This document shows, in pieces, positions 1 to 7,237 of a stretch of DNA of 31,999 nucleotides (position 1 is the stretch's first letter; each line of letters opens with the position of its first letter). Under the pieces are notes generated by a model that was given only the letters and a program-made list of their open reading frames with translations, was not told where the DNA came from and did no database searches. This DNA comes from an uncultured Parafilimonas sp. (GTDB lineage Bacteria; Bacteroidota; Bacteroidia; Chitinophagales; Chitinophagaceae). Location: assembly GCA_937892395.1 (NCBI GenBank), contig CALAGJ010000170.1, positions 1 to 31,999 of the forward strand. The letters run 5' to 3'. The position numbers were made by a program, and so were the translations under genes.

Positions 1-87
1 AATGGCCCATTTTTTCTTATTCTTGCACTTTTAAAATTGGTTTTTAGACAGACTGGCGTTGGTGGCAAGCACAAATGAAACTTCGTA

Positions 88-329
88 ATGACACATACAG
101 ATTGGATAGGGTTTATTGGAGTAACAATATTATTAGTTGCATATTTTCTAAACTTAAGTGACATTATTAAAAAAGACAGCTTGACGTACTTGCTTTTAAA
201 TGCATTTGGAGAGAAATAGCTTGTTTTGCCTAGGTGCTTTTAAAGTATTTCCCTTTTATAGTTTTTGAAGGCTCTTGGACAATTGTTTCAACTTTGGGAC
301 TAATAAATTATTTCAAACGCAATAACTAA
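88..329 (+). pseudogene. Broken small membrane protein gene (CBU_0592-like)
   Basis: An ATG at 88 opens a 43-codon frame beginning MTHTDWIGFIGVTILLVAYF, which ends in TAG at 217-219. A second frame (codon phase of 327-329) continues the same protein as IACFA-stop-VLLKYFPFIVFEG followed by SWTIVSTLGLINYFKRNN and TAA at 327-329. Joined, these match my memory of the short two-helix CBU_0592-type membrane proteins (a WIGFIGV start, then an LxFIPFVxxEGxWT segment). Restoring the protein needs one frameshift near 210-216 and readthrough of an in-frame TAG at 231-233, so it is broken twice. Its terminal TAA overlaps the ATG of the next gene (TAATG), which suggests the two were once a translationally coupled pair. 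The family name is from recall; the breakage is seen directly. Confidence 0.6.
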
Positions 330-724
330 TGACAGGAGAAAAAGAATTAGACAAATTATTGAAAACGTTAAAGCCAAAGCTAAATGTTGGCGACTATGTA
401 TTTTGTACAACCAAAAGCTTAAACGAAGTTGATTTAACTAAAATTATTTTGTTTTTTAAGGAAGTTGAAGGACTTACAATTGTTTTAGAAAAGCAAGTTG
501 CTGACAAACTTCAACTTGACTATACATTTATTGCATCTTGGATTACATTAACAGTACATTCTTCATTAGAAGCGATTGGACTAACAGCAGCTTTTTCAAA
601 AGCACTAACTAATGAAAAAATTAGTTGTAATGTAGTTGCAGGTTATTTTCACGACCATATTTTTGTTGACAAAATAGACGCTGAAATGGCAATGACAGTC
701 CTTAATAGATTTTCAGAAGAGTAA
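329..724 (+). CDS. ACT domain-containing protein
   Basis: This encodes a 131-residue protein. It resembles small stand-alone ACT-domain proteins that carry two ACT-like halves: an N-terminal part with LKPKLNVGDYVFCTT, and a second half with ITLTVHSSLEAIGLTAAFSKAL followed by ISCNVVAGYFHDHIFV. The 'SLEAIGLTAA..L....ISCNVVAGY..DHIFV' stretch is typical of ACT modules related to the regulatory part of aspartate kinases. No catalytic domain is present, so the likely role is ligand (amino acid) sensing, but the ligand cannot be read from the sequence. The start ATG overlaps the stop of the broken membrane gene upstream. The gene ends ~25 bp before the left copy of the inverted repeat. It is probably accessory, since both edges of the window share this ORF-plus-repeat arrangement. 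Confidence 0.8.
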   Translation: MTGEKELDKLLKTLKPKLNVGDYVFCTTKSLNEVDLTKIILFFKEVEGLTIVLEKQVADKLQLDYTFIASWITLTVHSSLEAIGLTAAFSKALTNEKISCNVVAGYFHDHIFVDKIDAEMAMTVLNRFSEE

Positions 725-748
725 GATTATGCAGTGAAAAAGCCAGCC

Positions 749-985
749 GCCTAACATTTAGACCTATAGCCGAAAACCCTCTGCAATAAGCCTTTTTACA
801 TCCATAAAGGCATATAAAATTAAACGAACTGGTGCTTTTGGCTATACGTTGTTCAGCATCGCCGTGCCATGCAGGATGATAGTGTTGTATAGGTGGCTTA
901 GTATAGCTTTTTAACCAGGTTTTTTGTGGTGTATAAGCATTGCTGTTGGGAGCGTCATCAGCATTATCAACTTCATTTTTGATTG
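749..985. repeat. Left copy of ~235-bp inverted repeat (cassette-boundary-like)
   Basis: This segment aligns, in inverted orientation, with 31114-31340. Shared blocks include the TAGACCTATA motif (759-768), CATCCATAAA, ATAAAATTAAACGAACTG, TTTTGGCTATACGTTG (836-851), ATGCAGGATG, and GGTGGCTTAGTATAGCTTTT. A weaker match extends through CATCAGCAT (957-965). A hairpin can form between TATAGCC (765-771) and GGCTATA (840-846), extended by AAAA/TTTT with one bulged G. The outer edge begins GCCTAAC (749-755), just after the ACT gene. On the minus strand the inner part reads as an open frame containing KSYTKPPIQHYHPA, which is also encoded in the other copy with only synonymous differences. The repeat may therefore include the decayed 3' end of a gene family. 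Confidence 0.7.
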
Positions 986-1034
986 AAATTAAAAGCTATT
1001 AAAAGCAATATGATTAAAGATTTTATACTCCTTC

Positions 1035-1109
1035 ATCATTGCCCGTAGGGCTAAAATATTCCTTTCTTTGAATAACAAATTTATATGATAATTTACCTGA
1101 AAGGAATAT
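1035..1109. repeat. Short palindromic repeat plus 11-bp inverted repeat
   Basis: ATCATT followed by the palindrome GCCCGTAGGGC (1041-1051) and an A/T run is repeated almost exactly at 10395-10425, between hemC and hemD. Next to it, ATATTCCTTTC (1056-1066) and its perfect complement GAAAGGAATAT (1099-1109) form an 11-bp stem with a 32-nt loop. This looks like a dispersed REP-like element. No function is assigned. It lies in the gap between the left inverted repeat and the S46 peptidase terminator, which otherwise holds nothing recognisable. Confidence 0.45.
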
Positions 1110-1120
1110 CGGTTTATACC

Positions 1121-1152
1121 AAAAAAAAGAGGCTCACACAAAGTAAGCCTCT
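1121..1152 (-). terminator. Rho-independent terminator of the S46 peptidase gene
   Basis: The stem is AGAGGCT (1128-1134) and AGCCTCT (1146-1152) with an 11-nt loop. Read on the minus strand it is followed by a run of eight T. It starts ~20 bp after the S46 stop codon. A shorter T tract on the other side means it could also work from the plus strand. Confidence 0.75.
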
Positions 1153-1170
1153 TTTTATTTTTTGAATATT

Positions 1171-3335
1171 TTATTTCATTAATTGTAATTCACTGATCAA
1201 ATTTTTGGCACCACCCAGTATATCCATACACCATAGCACATAGCGTACATCTACACATATTGTACGATTGAGGTCTTTGTCAAATGCTAACTTATGACTA
1301 AGGGCTTCATAGTTGCCATCGAATGCAAGGCCTATCAATTCTCCTTTGGCATTTAAAACGGGGCTGCCGCTATTGCCACCGGTTATATCATTTGTGGTGA
1401 TGAAAGATACCACAATATCATTGCGCAGTGCATCTTTATATTGTCCATAATTTTTGGATTGCCAGGCATTGATTAAACTTTGTGGTAAATCAAACTCGTA
1501 ATCTTTTGGTTTGTATTTGGCCATTACGCCATCCAATGTGCACACATAATCATACATAACTGCATCTTTTGGATGATAGCTTTTTACATTGCCATAGGAT
1601 ACTCGCATAGTAAAATTTGCATCAGGATATGTTTTGTTCATGTGCTCAGGATCCATATCAAAAAGACCTTTTACATAAGCCCGGCCCAAGTCATTATTTT
1701 TTGCTAAAAATTCATTGTATTTTGGAGCATAGTTATCTGTATAATTTTTTATAAATGCCTGTACGACCTGATAGGCTGGGTCTTGCATTAGCGCTTCCAC
1801 TGAAGGATTGGCTTTGAATGCTTCCCATTTTTTGTCATCAATCATCATGGTATTGGCAAATACATCTGCTGCATAAGCCCTAAATGGACTTTGCTCTAAG
1901 CTATTGTATTTTTTGAAAAGATTGCTATAAAAATCTTTGGGCTGCTGACTGGCGTCTATATCTGATAAAAACATCATGATGGCTGCACCTAATATATTTC
2001 TGTCTGCATTAATATCATTGTTTTCCAGATATGATTTGCGTCCGGCTGTTGCTGCATCCATTACTTTTTTCTTTTCCTCATCAGACAAATCTTTTTTGCC
2101 GAGTGCCGTGGCCGCATTTTGCCATGCTGATGCTGCTTGTATCAACCTGCAGCCATTGATGCCTTCATTGATATACATGCGGTGCATGGCATATGGGTTC
2201 CATGCTGAATAATTGGTATGAAAGTCATTGAGCACATTTTCATATTCTGATTTTCCTGTGGCCCATTGCTGATAGGCCTGCTCAGACTTTTTCTTTTGTC
2301 CATAAATATCATACTTTATGAGTTGCTTTGTTTCTCCATCAAAAAACTTCCAATAGTTGGCAATGCCTGCATACTCGCTGGCCAATTTTAATTTTGTTGC
2401 GGGGCTTTTTTTCATTTCATCAAACATATATTTCAAACGCATATCTCTGAGTTTAACCAACGTAGGGTTGTTGATATCAGTTGCCAATTTTATACCGTCG
2501 GATACTTCATAACGATTGGTACTGCCGGGATAACCGAATATCATACTATAATCACCATCGTTTAATCCTTTGATGCTTACAGGTAAAAAATATTTTGGTT
2601 TATAGGGAATGTTTGATGCGTTATAGTTTGCTGGCTTACCATCTGCACTCATATAAACCCTAAATACGGAGAAATCACCGGTATGCGTGGCCATTCCCAG
2701 TTGTCAGTATCACCGCCAAATTTTCCAATACTTTCAGGAGGTGTACCTACTAATCTGATATCCTTATACACATCATACACATACAGTAAATATTGTTTTC
2801 CTTTGAAAATGGAAGTAACAACGGCAGATTTGAATTCATCTCCACCGGTTATTTCTTTTACAATGGCTGCTGATATTTCGCTATACTTTTTTGTACGGTC
2901 TGTACCTGTGCTATTGCCTAATGCATCCATCACCCGCTGCGACACATCTTCGATTCTATTGAGGAACTTTATGGATAATCCTTCGGAAGGAATTTCCATT
3001 TTCATATCAGTGGCCCAGATTCCATCTTGCAGATAGTTGTGATCTACAGAACTGGCACTTGCAATGGCTCCATATCCACAATGGTGATTGGTAAAAATGA
3101 GCCCTTTGCTACTGACAATTTCGCCTGTACATCCACCACCAAATATCACGATGGCATCTTTGATACTGGCTTTGTTCATACTGTAAAGCTGCTCAGGTTT
3201 GAGCTTTAATCCTCTCTTTACCATATCCTGATAAACTTGCTGACCAAGTAGCATAGGCAACCACATACCTTCATCAGCAGATGCTTTTATCAGCGTGATA
3301 CATACAAAAAATAAAACAGTACATATTCTTTTCAT
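1171..3335 (-). pseudogene. S46 family dipeptidyl-peptidase (DPP7/DPP11), frameshifted
   Basis: This is an exported serine dipeptidyl-peptidase that removes dipeptides from peptide N-termini. The start used is ATG 3335 (MKRICTVLFFVC, a signal peptide); an upstream TTG is less likely. The mature part begins DEGMWLP. The first frame (stop near 2649) contains TNHHCGYG with the catalytic His (residue ~85) and reaches FGGDTDNWEWPR. The second frame (2694-1171) resumes with HTGDFSVFRVY (catalytic Asp ~221), then GGNSGSP (catalytic Ser ~656), then GLAFDGNYE. The family reads NWEWPRHTGDFS continuously, so one base is missing at about 2685 (CGC-CAT became CGCAT). The reconstructed protein is ~721 residues, normal for the family. 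Gly at ~674 in FDGN is the DPP7-type (hydrophobic P1) residue, where DPP11 has Arg. All catalytic residues survive, so the break is recent or a sequencing error. Confidence 0.88.
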
Positions 3336-3399
3336 TTCAAACAATTTTTAGGTGGCGAACTTACAAAAAAAGGTTTCATCGTTTTACTGAAAGCAATGA

Positions 3400-3433
3400 T
3401 TTGGAAAAAATTGGAATCCCACACCTATATTTG
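3400..3433 (+). promoter_or_regulatory. Candidate Bacteroidota promoter for rocD
   Basis: TTTG (3400-3403) and TATATTTG (3426-3433) match the -33 TTTG / -7 TAnnTTTG consensus with a 22-nt spacer, close to the usual 19-21. It would give a ~125-nt leader before rocD. Confidence 0.4.
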
Positions 3434-3502
3434 CAGTCTTCAAATGAAATTTCTACATCAGAATCTCGATTTTTTAGATCACCAATGATAATGGTTTGAT
3501 GA

Positions 3503-3519
3503 CCCGTTTGCACAACGGG
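3503..3519 (+). promoter_or_regulatory. Leader hairpin upstream of rocD
   Basis: CCCGTT (3503-3508) and AACGGG (3514-3519) form a 6-bp GC-rich stem with a 5-nt loop. T-rich sequence follows (3523-3540), ending 26 bp before the rocD ATG. The shape is that of an attenuator or leader terminator. No known riboswitch class was recognised. Confidence 0.35.
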
Positions 3520-3566
3520 GAGTATTTTTCTGTCTTTTTTATTTTCATTTTTTCAAAAATTATTTT

Positions 3567-4799
3567 ATGCTTACACAAACTATTTCAGATAAATCGCTGC
3601 ATTATTTAGAACTCGAAGAAAAATATGGTGCCCACAATTATCATCCACTGCCGGTAGTACTTGAAAGAGGTGAAGGTGTATTTATGTGGGATGTAGATGG
3701 CAAACGCTACTATGACTTTTTGAGTGGATACAGTGCCGTAAATCAAGGCCATTGTCATCCACGTCTTGTAGAAGTGCTAAGAGAGCAGGCAGGCAAGCTC
3801 ACCCTTACCAGCCGGGCCTTTCATAATAACCTCATGGGAGATTATGCTAAATATATTACTGAATACTTTGGCTATGATAAAGTACTGCCTATGAATACAG
3901 GAGTAGAAGCAGTAGAAACAGCTATAAAGCTTTGCCGCCGATGGGGCTATGACAATAAAAAAATTCCTGATAATGAGGCTAAAATAATTGTATGCACCCA
4001 AAATTTTCATGGACGCACTAGTACTGTTATTTCTTTTAGTTCTGATCCTTCTGCTTACGCAAGATTTGGCCCTATAATGCCGGGTTTTGTTGCGGTACCT
4101 TATAATGATATCAATGCCTTGCAACTGGCCATGGAAGATAAAACGGTGGCAGGATTTTTAGTAGAACCCATTCAGGGTGAAGCTGGCGTAATGGTGCCTG
4201 ATGATGGTTATCTTGCAAAAGCAAAACAACTTTGTGATGCCTATCAGGTATTGTTTATTGGTGATGAAATACAAACTGGTCTTGCCCGTACGGGCAAAAT
4301 GCTTTGCTGCGACCATGATGATGTGCGTCCTGATATTTTAATATTGGGCAAAGCCCTAAGTGGCGGCACCATTCCAATAAGTGCTGTACTGGCAGATGAT
4401 GAAATAATGCTGAACATAAAACCAGGAGAGCATGGAAGTACCTATGGGGGTAATCCGCTTGCCTGTGCTATTGCCATAGAAGCTTTACAGATCCTAAAAG
4501 ATGAAAGGCTTACCGAAAATTCAGAAGCTATGGGTTCTTTGCTAAGAAAGGAGTTGGAGGCCTTATCCTCACCACATATCAGTTTGGTAAGGGGTAGGGG
4601 ATTGTTGAATGCTATCGTCATTCAACATAGCAATCCGGAAGCCGCATGGGAACTCTGTATGGCATTAAAAGAAAGAGGATTGCTGGCCAAACCTACACAT
4701 GGAGATAAGATTCGATTTGCTCCTCCATTAGTCATCAATAAAGAGCAAATTATGGAATGTGTGGGTATCATCAGCGAAAGTTTACATGTGTTGGATTAA
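3567..4799 (+). CDS. rocD: Ornithine--oxo-acid aminotransferase (RocD)
   Basis: A class-III PLP aminotransferase of 410 residues. It converts ornithine and 2-oxoglutarate to glutamate-5-semialdehyde and glutamate, linking arginine catabolism to proline and glutamate. Diagnostic segments are YHPLPVVLERGEGVFMWDVDG, FLSGYSAVNQGHCHP, MNTGVEAVETAIKLCRRWGY (110-128), NFHGRTS (146-152), LVEPIQGEAGV, GDEIQTGLARTG with the cofactor Asp (~233), and ILGKALSGG with the Schiff-base Lys262. STYGGNPLACA follows. This pattern is ornithine aminotransferase rather than glutamate-1-semialdehyde aminomutase (HemL), which matters because the gene lies beside a heme cluster lacking hemL. It is transcribed alone, with its own candidate promoter, leader hairpin and terminator, and diverges from the S46 gene. 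Confidence 0.95.
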   Translation: MLTQTISDKSLHYLELEEKYGAHNYHPLPVVLERGEGVFMWDVDGKRYYDFLSGYSAVNQGHCHPRLVEVLREQAGKLTLTSRAFHNNLMGDYAKYITEYFGYDKVLPMNTGVEAVETAIKLCRRWGYDNKKIPDNEAKIIVCTQNFHGRTSTVISFSSDPSAYARFGPIMPGFVAVPYNDINALQLAMEDKTVAGFLVEPIQGEAGVMVPDDGYLAKAKQLCDAYQVLFIGDEIQTGLARTGKMLCCDHDDVRPDILILGKALSGGTIPISAVLADDEIMLNIKPGEHGSTYGGNPLACAIAIEALQILKDERLTENSEAMGSLLRKELEALSSPHISLVRGRGLLNAIVIQHSNPEAAWELCMALKERGLLAKPTHGDKIRFAPPLVINKEQIMECVGIISESLHVLD

Positions 4800-4820
4800 G
4801 ATGGTATAGTTTTATTTATA

Positions 4821-4841
4821 AAGGCCCTTGGGCCTTTTTTT
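4821..4841 (+). terminator. Terminator of rocD
   Basis: AAGGCCC (4821-4827) and GGGCCTT (4830-4836) form a tight hairpin with a 2-nt loop followed by T5, 21 bp after the rocD stop. Confidence 0.8.
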
Positions 4842-5186
4842 ATTTGATTAGATAATTAAAGTAACAGTTTTTTGAATCATCCTTTGACTTAGCATCTTGA
4901 AAACTGCTCCTTATATAGATTAGTATGTATAGTATTCTCAATTAAACCCAAAAGCAGGAAAATGGAAACTGATTGATATTTTTTTTCTACAAAAATAATT
5001 CAGAAACGTAAATTAATTTTGAGGTGCAGGGTGTTATGCAACCACACAGTGTAAATGATTGAAAACTGATTGTATGCATGAAACTCATGCAGAATTGCTA
5101 ACACTAAGAGATAAGTAGAGGTAAATGCATATTTCGTCCTGCCCAATAATATTATTCTCTTGAACTGTTGATACACCCACAACCAA
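4842..5186. other. Intergenic region with nothing recognised
   Basis: AT-rich spacer between rocD and the 3' end of hemB. No tRNA-like fold, repeat or convincing coding frame was seen. A 60-codon minus-strand frame at 5000-5182 has no recognisable protein character. Confidence 0.6.
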
Positions 5187-6161
5187 TCATCTCAATAATC
5201 TTACTGCATCCTTTGCAAAATAAGTAGCTATTAAATCTGCACCTGCTCTTTTGATGGATGTAAGTGTTTCTAAAATGGCTAAATCTTCATTAATCCATCC
5301 ATGAGCAGCGGCAGCTTTTATCATGGCATATTCACCACTCACTTGGTAAGCGCTAACGGGTATATGTACACTGTTTTTTACTTCTCTTATTATATCTAAA
5401 TATGCAAGTGCCGGTTTTACCATTACAATATCTGCACCTTCCTGCACATCTAATTGCACTTCCCGCAGGGCTTCTATTCTATTGGCAGTATTCATTTGAT
5501 AAGTTTTTTTATCGCCAAAGCCCGGTGCACTTTCCAAAGCATCTCTAAATGGGCCATAAAAACTGGAAGCATATTTTACACTATAACTCATGATGCCGGT
5601 GCGGCTATATCCATTTTCTTCCAACGCTTCTCTTATAGCACCTACACGTCCATCCATCATATCGCTTGGGGCCACAAAATCTGCTCCGCAGGCGGCATGG
5701 CTAAGGCTCATTTGCACCAATGCATATACTGTTTCATCATTTATGATTTCGCTACCTTCTACAATGCCATCATGTCCATACAATGAATAAGGATCTAAAG
5801 CTACATCTGACATGATGATCATTTCAGGAAATATATTTTTTATCTCTTTAATGCTCCTTTGCATCAGCCCGTCAGGGTTTGATGCGGCATGCCCGGAATT
5901 ATCTTTTTCCTCATCTTTCACCTTTACGAAAAGTAATACAGCCCGCAGCCCCATATTCCATAGCTCTTTAACGGTGCTCAATGTATGATCTAAGCTACAT
6001 CTGTAATAACCCGGCATAGAAGCAATTTCTATTTTTACATCTTCCCCTTCATCTATAAAAAGAGGAACTATAAAATCCTGAGGTTGCAGTTTTGTTTCTG
6101 CTAACAGGTTGCGGATCACTTCATTTTTTCGAAGTATGCGTGGGCGATGTGGTAATAACAT
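5187..6161 (-). CDS. hemB: Delta-aminolevulinic acid dehydratase (porphobilinogen synthase)
   Basis: Condenses two 5-aminolevulinate molecules to porphobilinogen, the second common step of tetrapyrrole synthesis, in the cytosol. The 324-residue length is standard. It starts with the usual RPRRLR-type segment (HRPRILRKNEVIRNLL). The two Schiff-base lysines are visible at Lys196 (MSYSVKYASSFYGPFRDA) and Lys249 (ADIVMVKPALAYLD). The metal-binding loop reads DVALDPYSLYGHDG (119-132), so the zinc-binding cysteine triad is replaced by Asp-type residues. That places it in the zinc-independent, magnesium-using group. It is the last gene of the leftward heme cluster, 104 bp after hemF, and may have its own promoter (6248-6255). 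Confidence 0.97.
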   Translation of the reverse strand: MLLPHRPRILRKNEVIRNLLAETKLQPQDFIVPLFIDEGEDVKIEIASMPGYYRCSLDHTLSTVKELWNMGLRAVLLFVKVKDEEKDNSGHAASNPDGLMQRSIKEIKNIFPEMIIMSDVALDPYSLYGHDGIVEGSEIINDETVYALVQMSLSHAACGADFVAPSDMMDGRVGAIREALEENGYSRTGIMSYSVKYASSFYGPFRDALESAPGFGDKKTYQMNTANRIEALREVQLDVQEGADIVMVKPALAYLDIIREVKNSVHIPVSAYQVSGEYAMIKAAAAHGWINEDLAILETLTSIKRAGADLIATYFAKDAVRLLR

Positions 6162-6247
6162 ATAATATTTTTAATGATGTATTAATTCGTAATGCCTATA
6201 CAATTTGAAAATTTTACGCTTGGAAAAATCTACATAAATTTCCTATT

Positions 6248-6255
6248 CAAAAATA
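6248..6255 (-). promoter_or_regulatory. Possible hemB promoter -7 box
   Basis: TATTTTTG on the minus strand matches TAnnTTTG exactly, just beyond the hemF stop and ~87 bp before the hemB ATG. No clear -33 element was found. Confidence 0.25.
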
Positions 6256-6265
6256 AAATGCCACA

Positions 6266-7192
6266 TTAGTTTAGCCAATCTTTTGGATGCAGACAAACCT
6301 GCTGTAGTTTATCTTCTTCACTACCTGCTTTTGGTTGATAGTTATAATCAAAGCGAACAGTGGGAGGCAGGCTCATCAAAATGCTTTCTGTTCTTCCATT
6401 TGTTTTCAAACCGAAAATAGTACCCCTGTCATGCACCAAATTAAACTCAGTATATCTACCTCTTCTTATCTCCTGCCAGTATTTCTGCGCAGCAGTATAA
6501 TTCGTATTTTTTCTTTTATTTACAATAGGTATGTAGGCTTCGGTAAATGCGTAACCACAACGCATGCCAAAGGCTATCCACTTTGTAGTATCCATATCTT
6601 CACTGGGTCTTTGATAATCATAAAATATGCCGCCAATACCCCTGCGTTCACCTTGCCTGTGATGGTTTACAAAGTAGTTATCACAATCCATTTTAAATTG
6701 AGGATAAAATGTAGGATTAAATGCATCGCAACAATTTTGATAAACCTGATGAAAATGTTGAGCATCTTCTTCAAAAAGATAATAGGGTGTAAGGTCTGTG
6801 CCACCACCAAACCAGCGATCTATACAAACATCTGCTCCATCATATAATTCAAACATTCTGTAATTACAGTGCACAGTAGGCACAAATGGATTTGAAGGAT
6901 GAATGACCAAACTGAGCCCACAAGCAAACCATTTTTCACCACCATTTGCTGATACATGCTGTAGTTGGTGGCGCATTTGTGGAGTTACTTCGCCATATAC
7001 AACAGAGGTGTTCACACCCCCTTTTTCTATAACGCCTTTACCACTAATTACTCTAGTTTTTCCACCGCCACCACCAGGTCTATCCCATTTGTCTTCAAAA
7101 AAAGTAGCAGCACCATCTTCCTTTTCCAATGCAGTACAAATAAAATTCTGTAAGTCATGAATTTTATTGATCCATTCTTCTTTTATATCCAA
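6266..7192 (-). CDS. hemF: Oxygen-dependent coproporphyrinogen III oxidase
   Basis: Oxidatively decarboxylates coproporphyrinogen III to protoporphyrinogen IX using O2. The 308-residue protein shows the family's signature stretches in order: DKWDRPGGGGGKTRVISGKG (~35-54), EKGGVNTSVVYGE, SLVIHPSNPFVPTVHCNYR with the conserved His, DRWFGGGTDLTPYY, HHRQGERRGIGGIFYD, and GRYTEFNLVHDRGTIFGLKTNGRTESILMSLPP. No radical-SAM HemN is in the window, so this step as encoded here depends on oxygen, suggesting an aerobic lifestyle. It lies 45 bp after the sulfatase gene and before hemB on the same strand. Confidence 0.97.
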   Translation of the reverse strand: MDIKEEWINKIHDLQNFICTALEKEDGAATFFEDKWDRPGGGGGKTRVISGKGVIEKGGVNTSVVYGEVTPQMRHQLQHVSANGGEKWFACGLSLVIHPSNPFVPTVHCNYRMFELYDGADVCIDRWFGGGTDLTPYYLFEEDAQHFHQVYQNCCDAFNPTFYPQFKMDCDNYFVNHHRQGERRGIGGIFYDYQRPSEDMDTTKWIAFGMRCGYAFTEAYIPIVNKRKNTNYTAAQKYWQEIRRGRYTEFNLVHDRGTIFGLKTNGRTESILMSLPPTVRFDYNYQPKAGSEEDKLQQVCLHPKDWLN

Positions 7193-7237
7193 GTTATTTT
7201 AATTTTTTAGCATGAATGCATGCAGACAATTGTACAT

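Noticed and set aside
749..857. Firm call of an integron attC site
   Set aside because: One box (GCCTAAC) and a bulged hairpin fit, but the opposite box (GTTGTTC or GTTGCTC) does not match the consensus well and no integrase is in the window. It is kept as a hypothesis only.
3567..4799. Possible identification of the class-III aminotransferase as HemL, completing the heme pathway
   Set aside because: NTGVEAVETAIKLCRRWGY, NFHGRTS and DEIQTGLARTG are ornithine aminotransferase motifs; HemL has different sequences at these positions.
5000..5182. A 60-codon minus-strand frame downstream of hemB
   Set aside because: It has no recognisable similarity, no promoter or start context, and looks like chance open sequence in AT-rich DNA.
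6335..6847. A 170-codon plus-strand frame opposite hemF
   Set aside because: It is antisense to a clearly conserved enzyme and shows no independent protein character.
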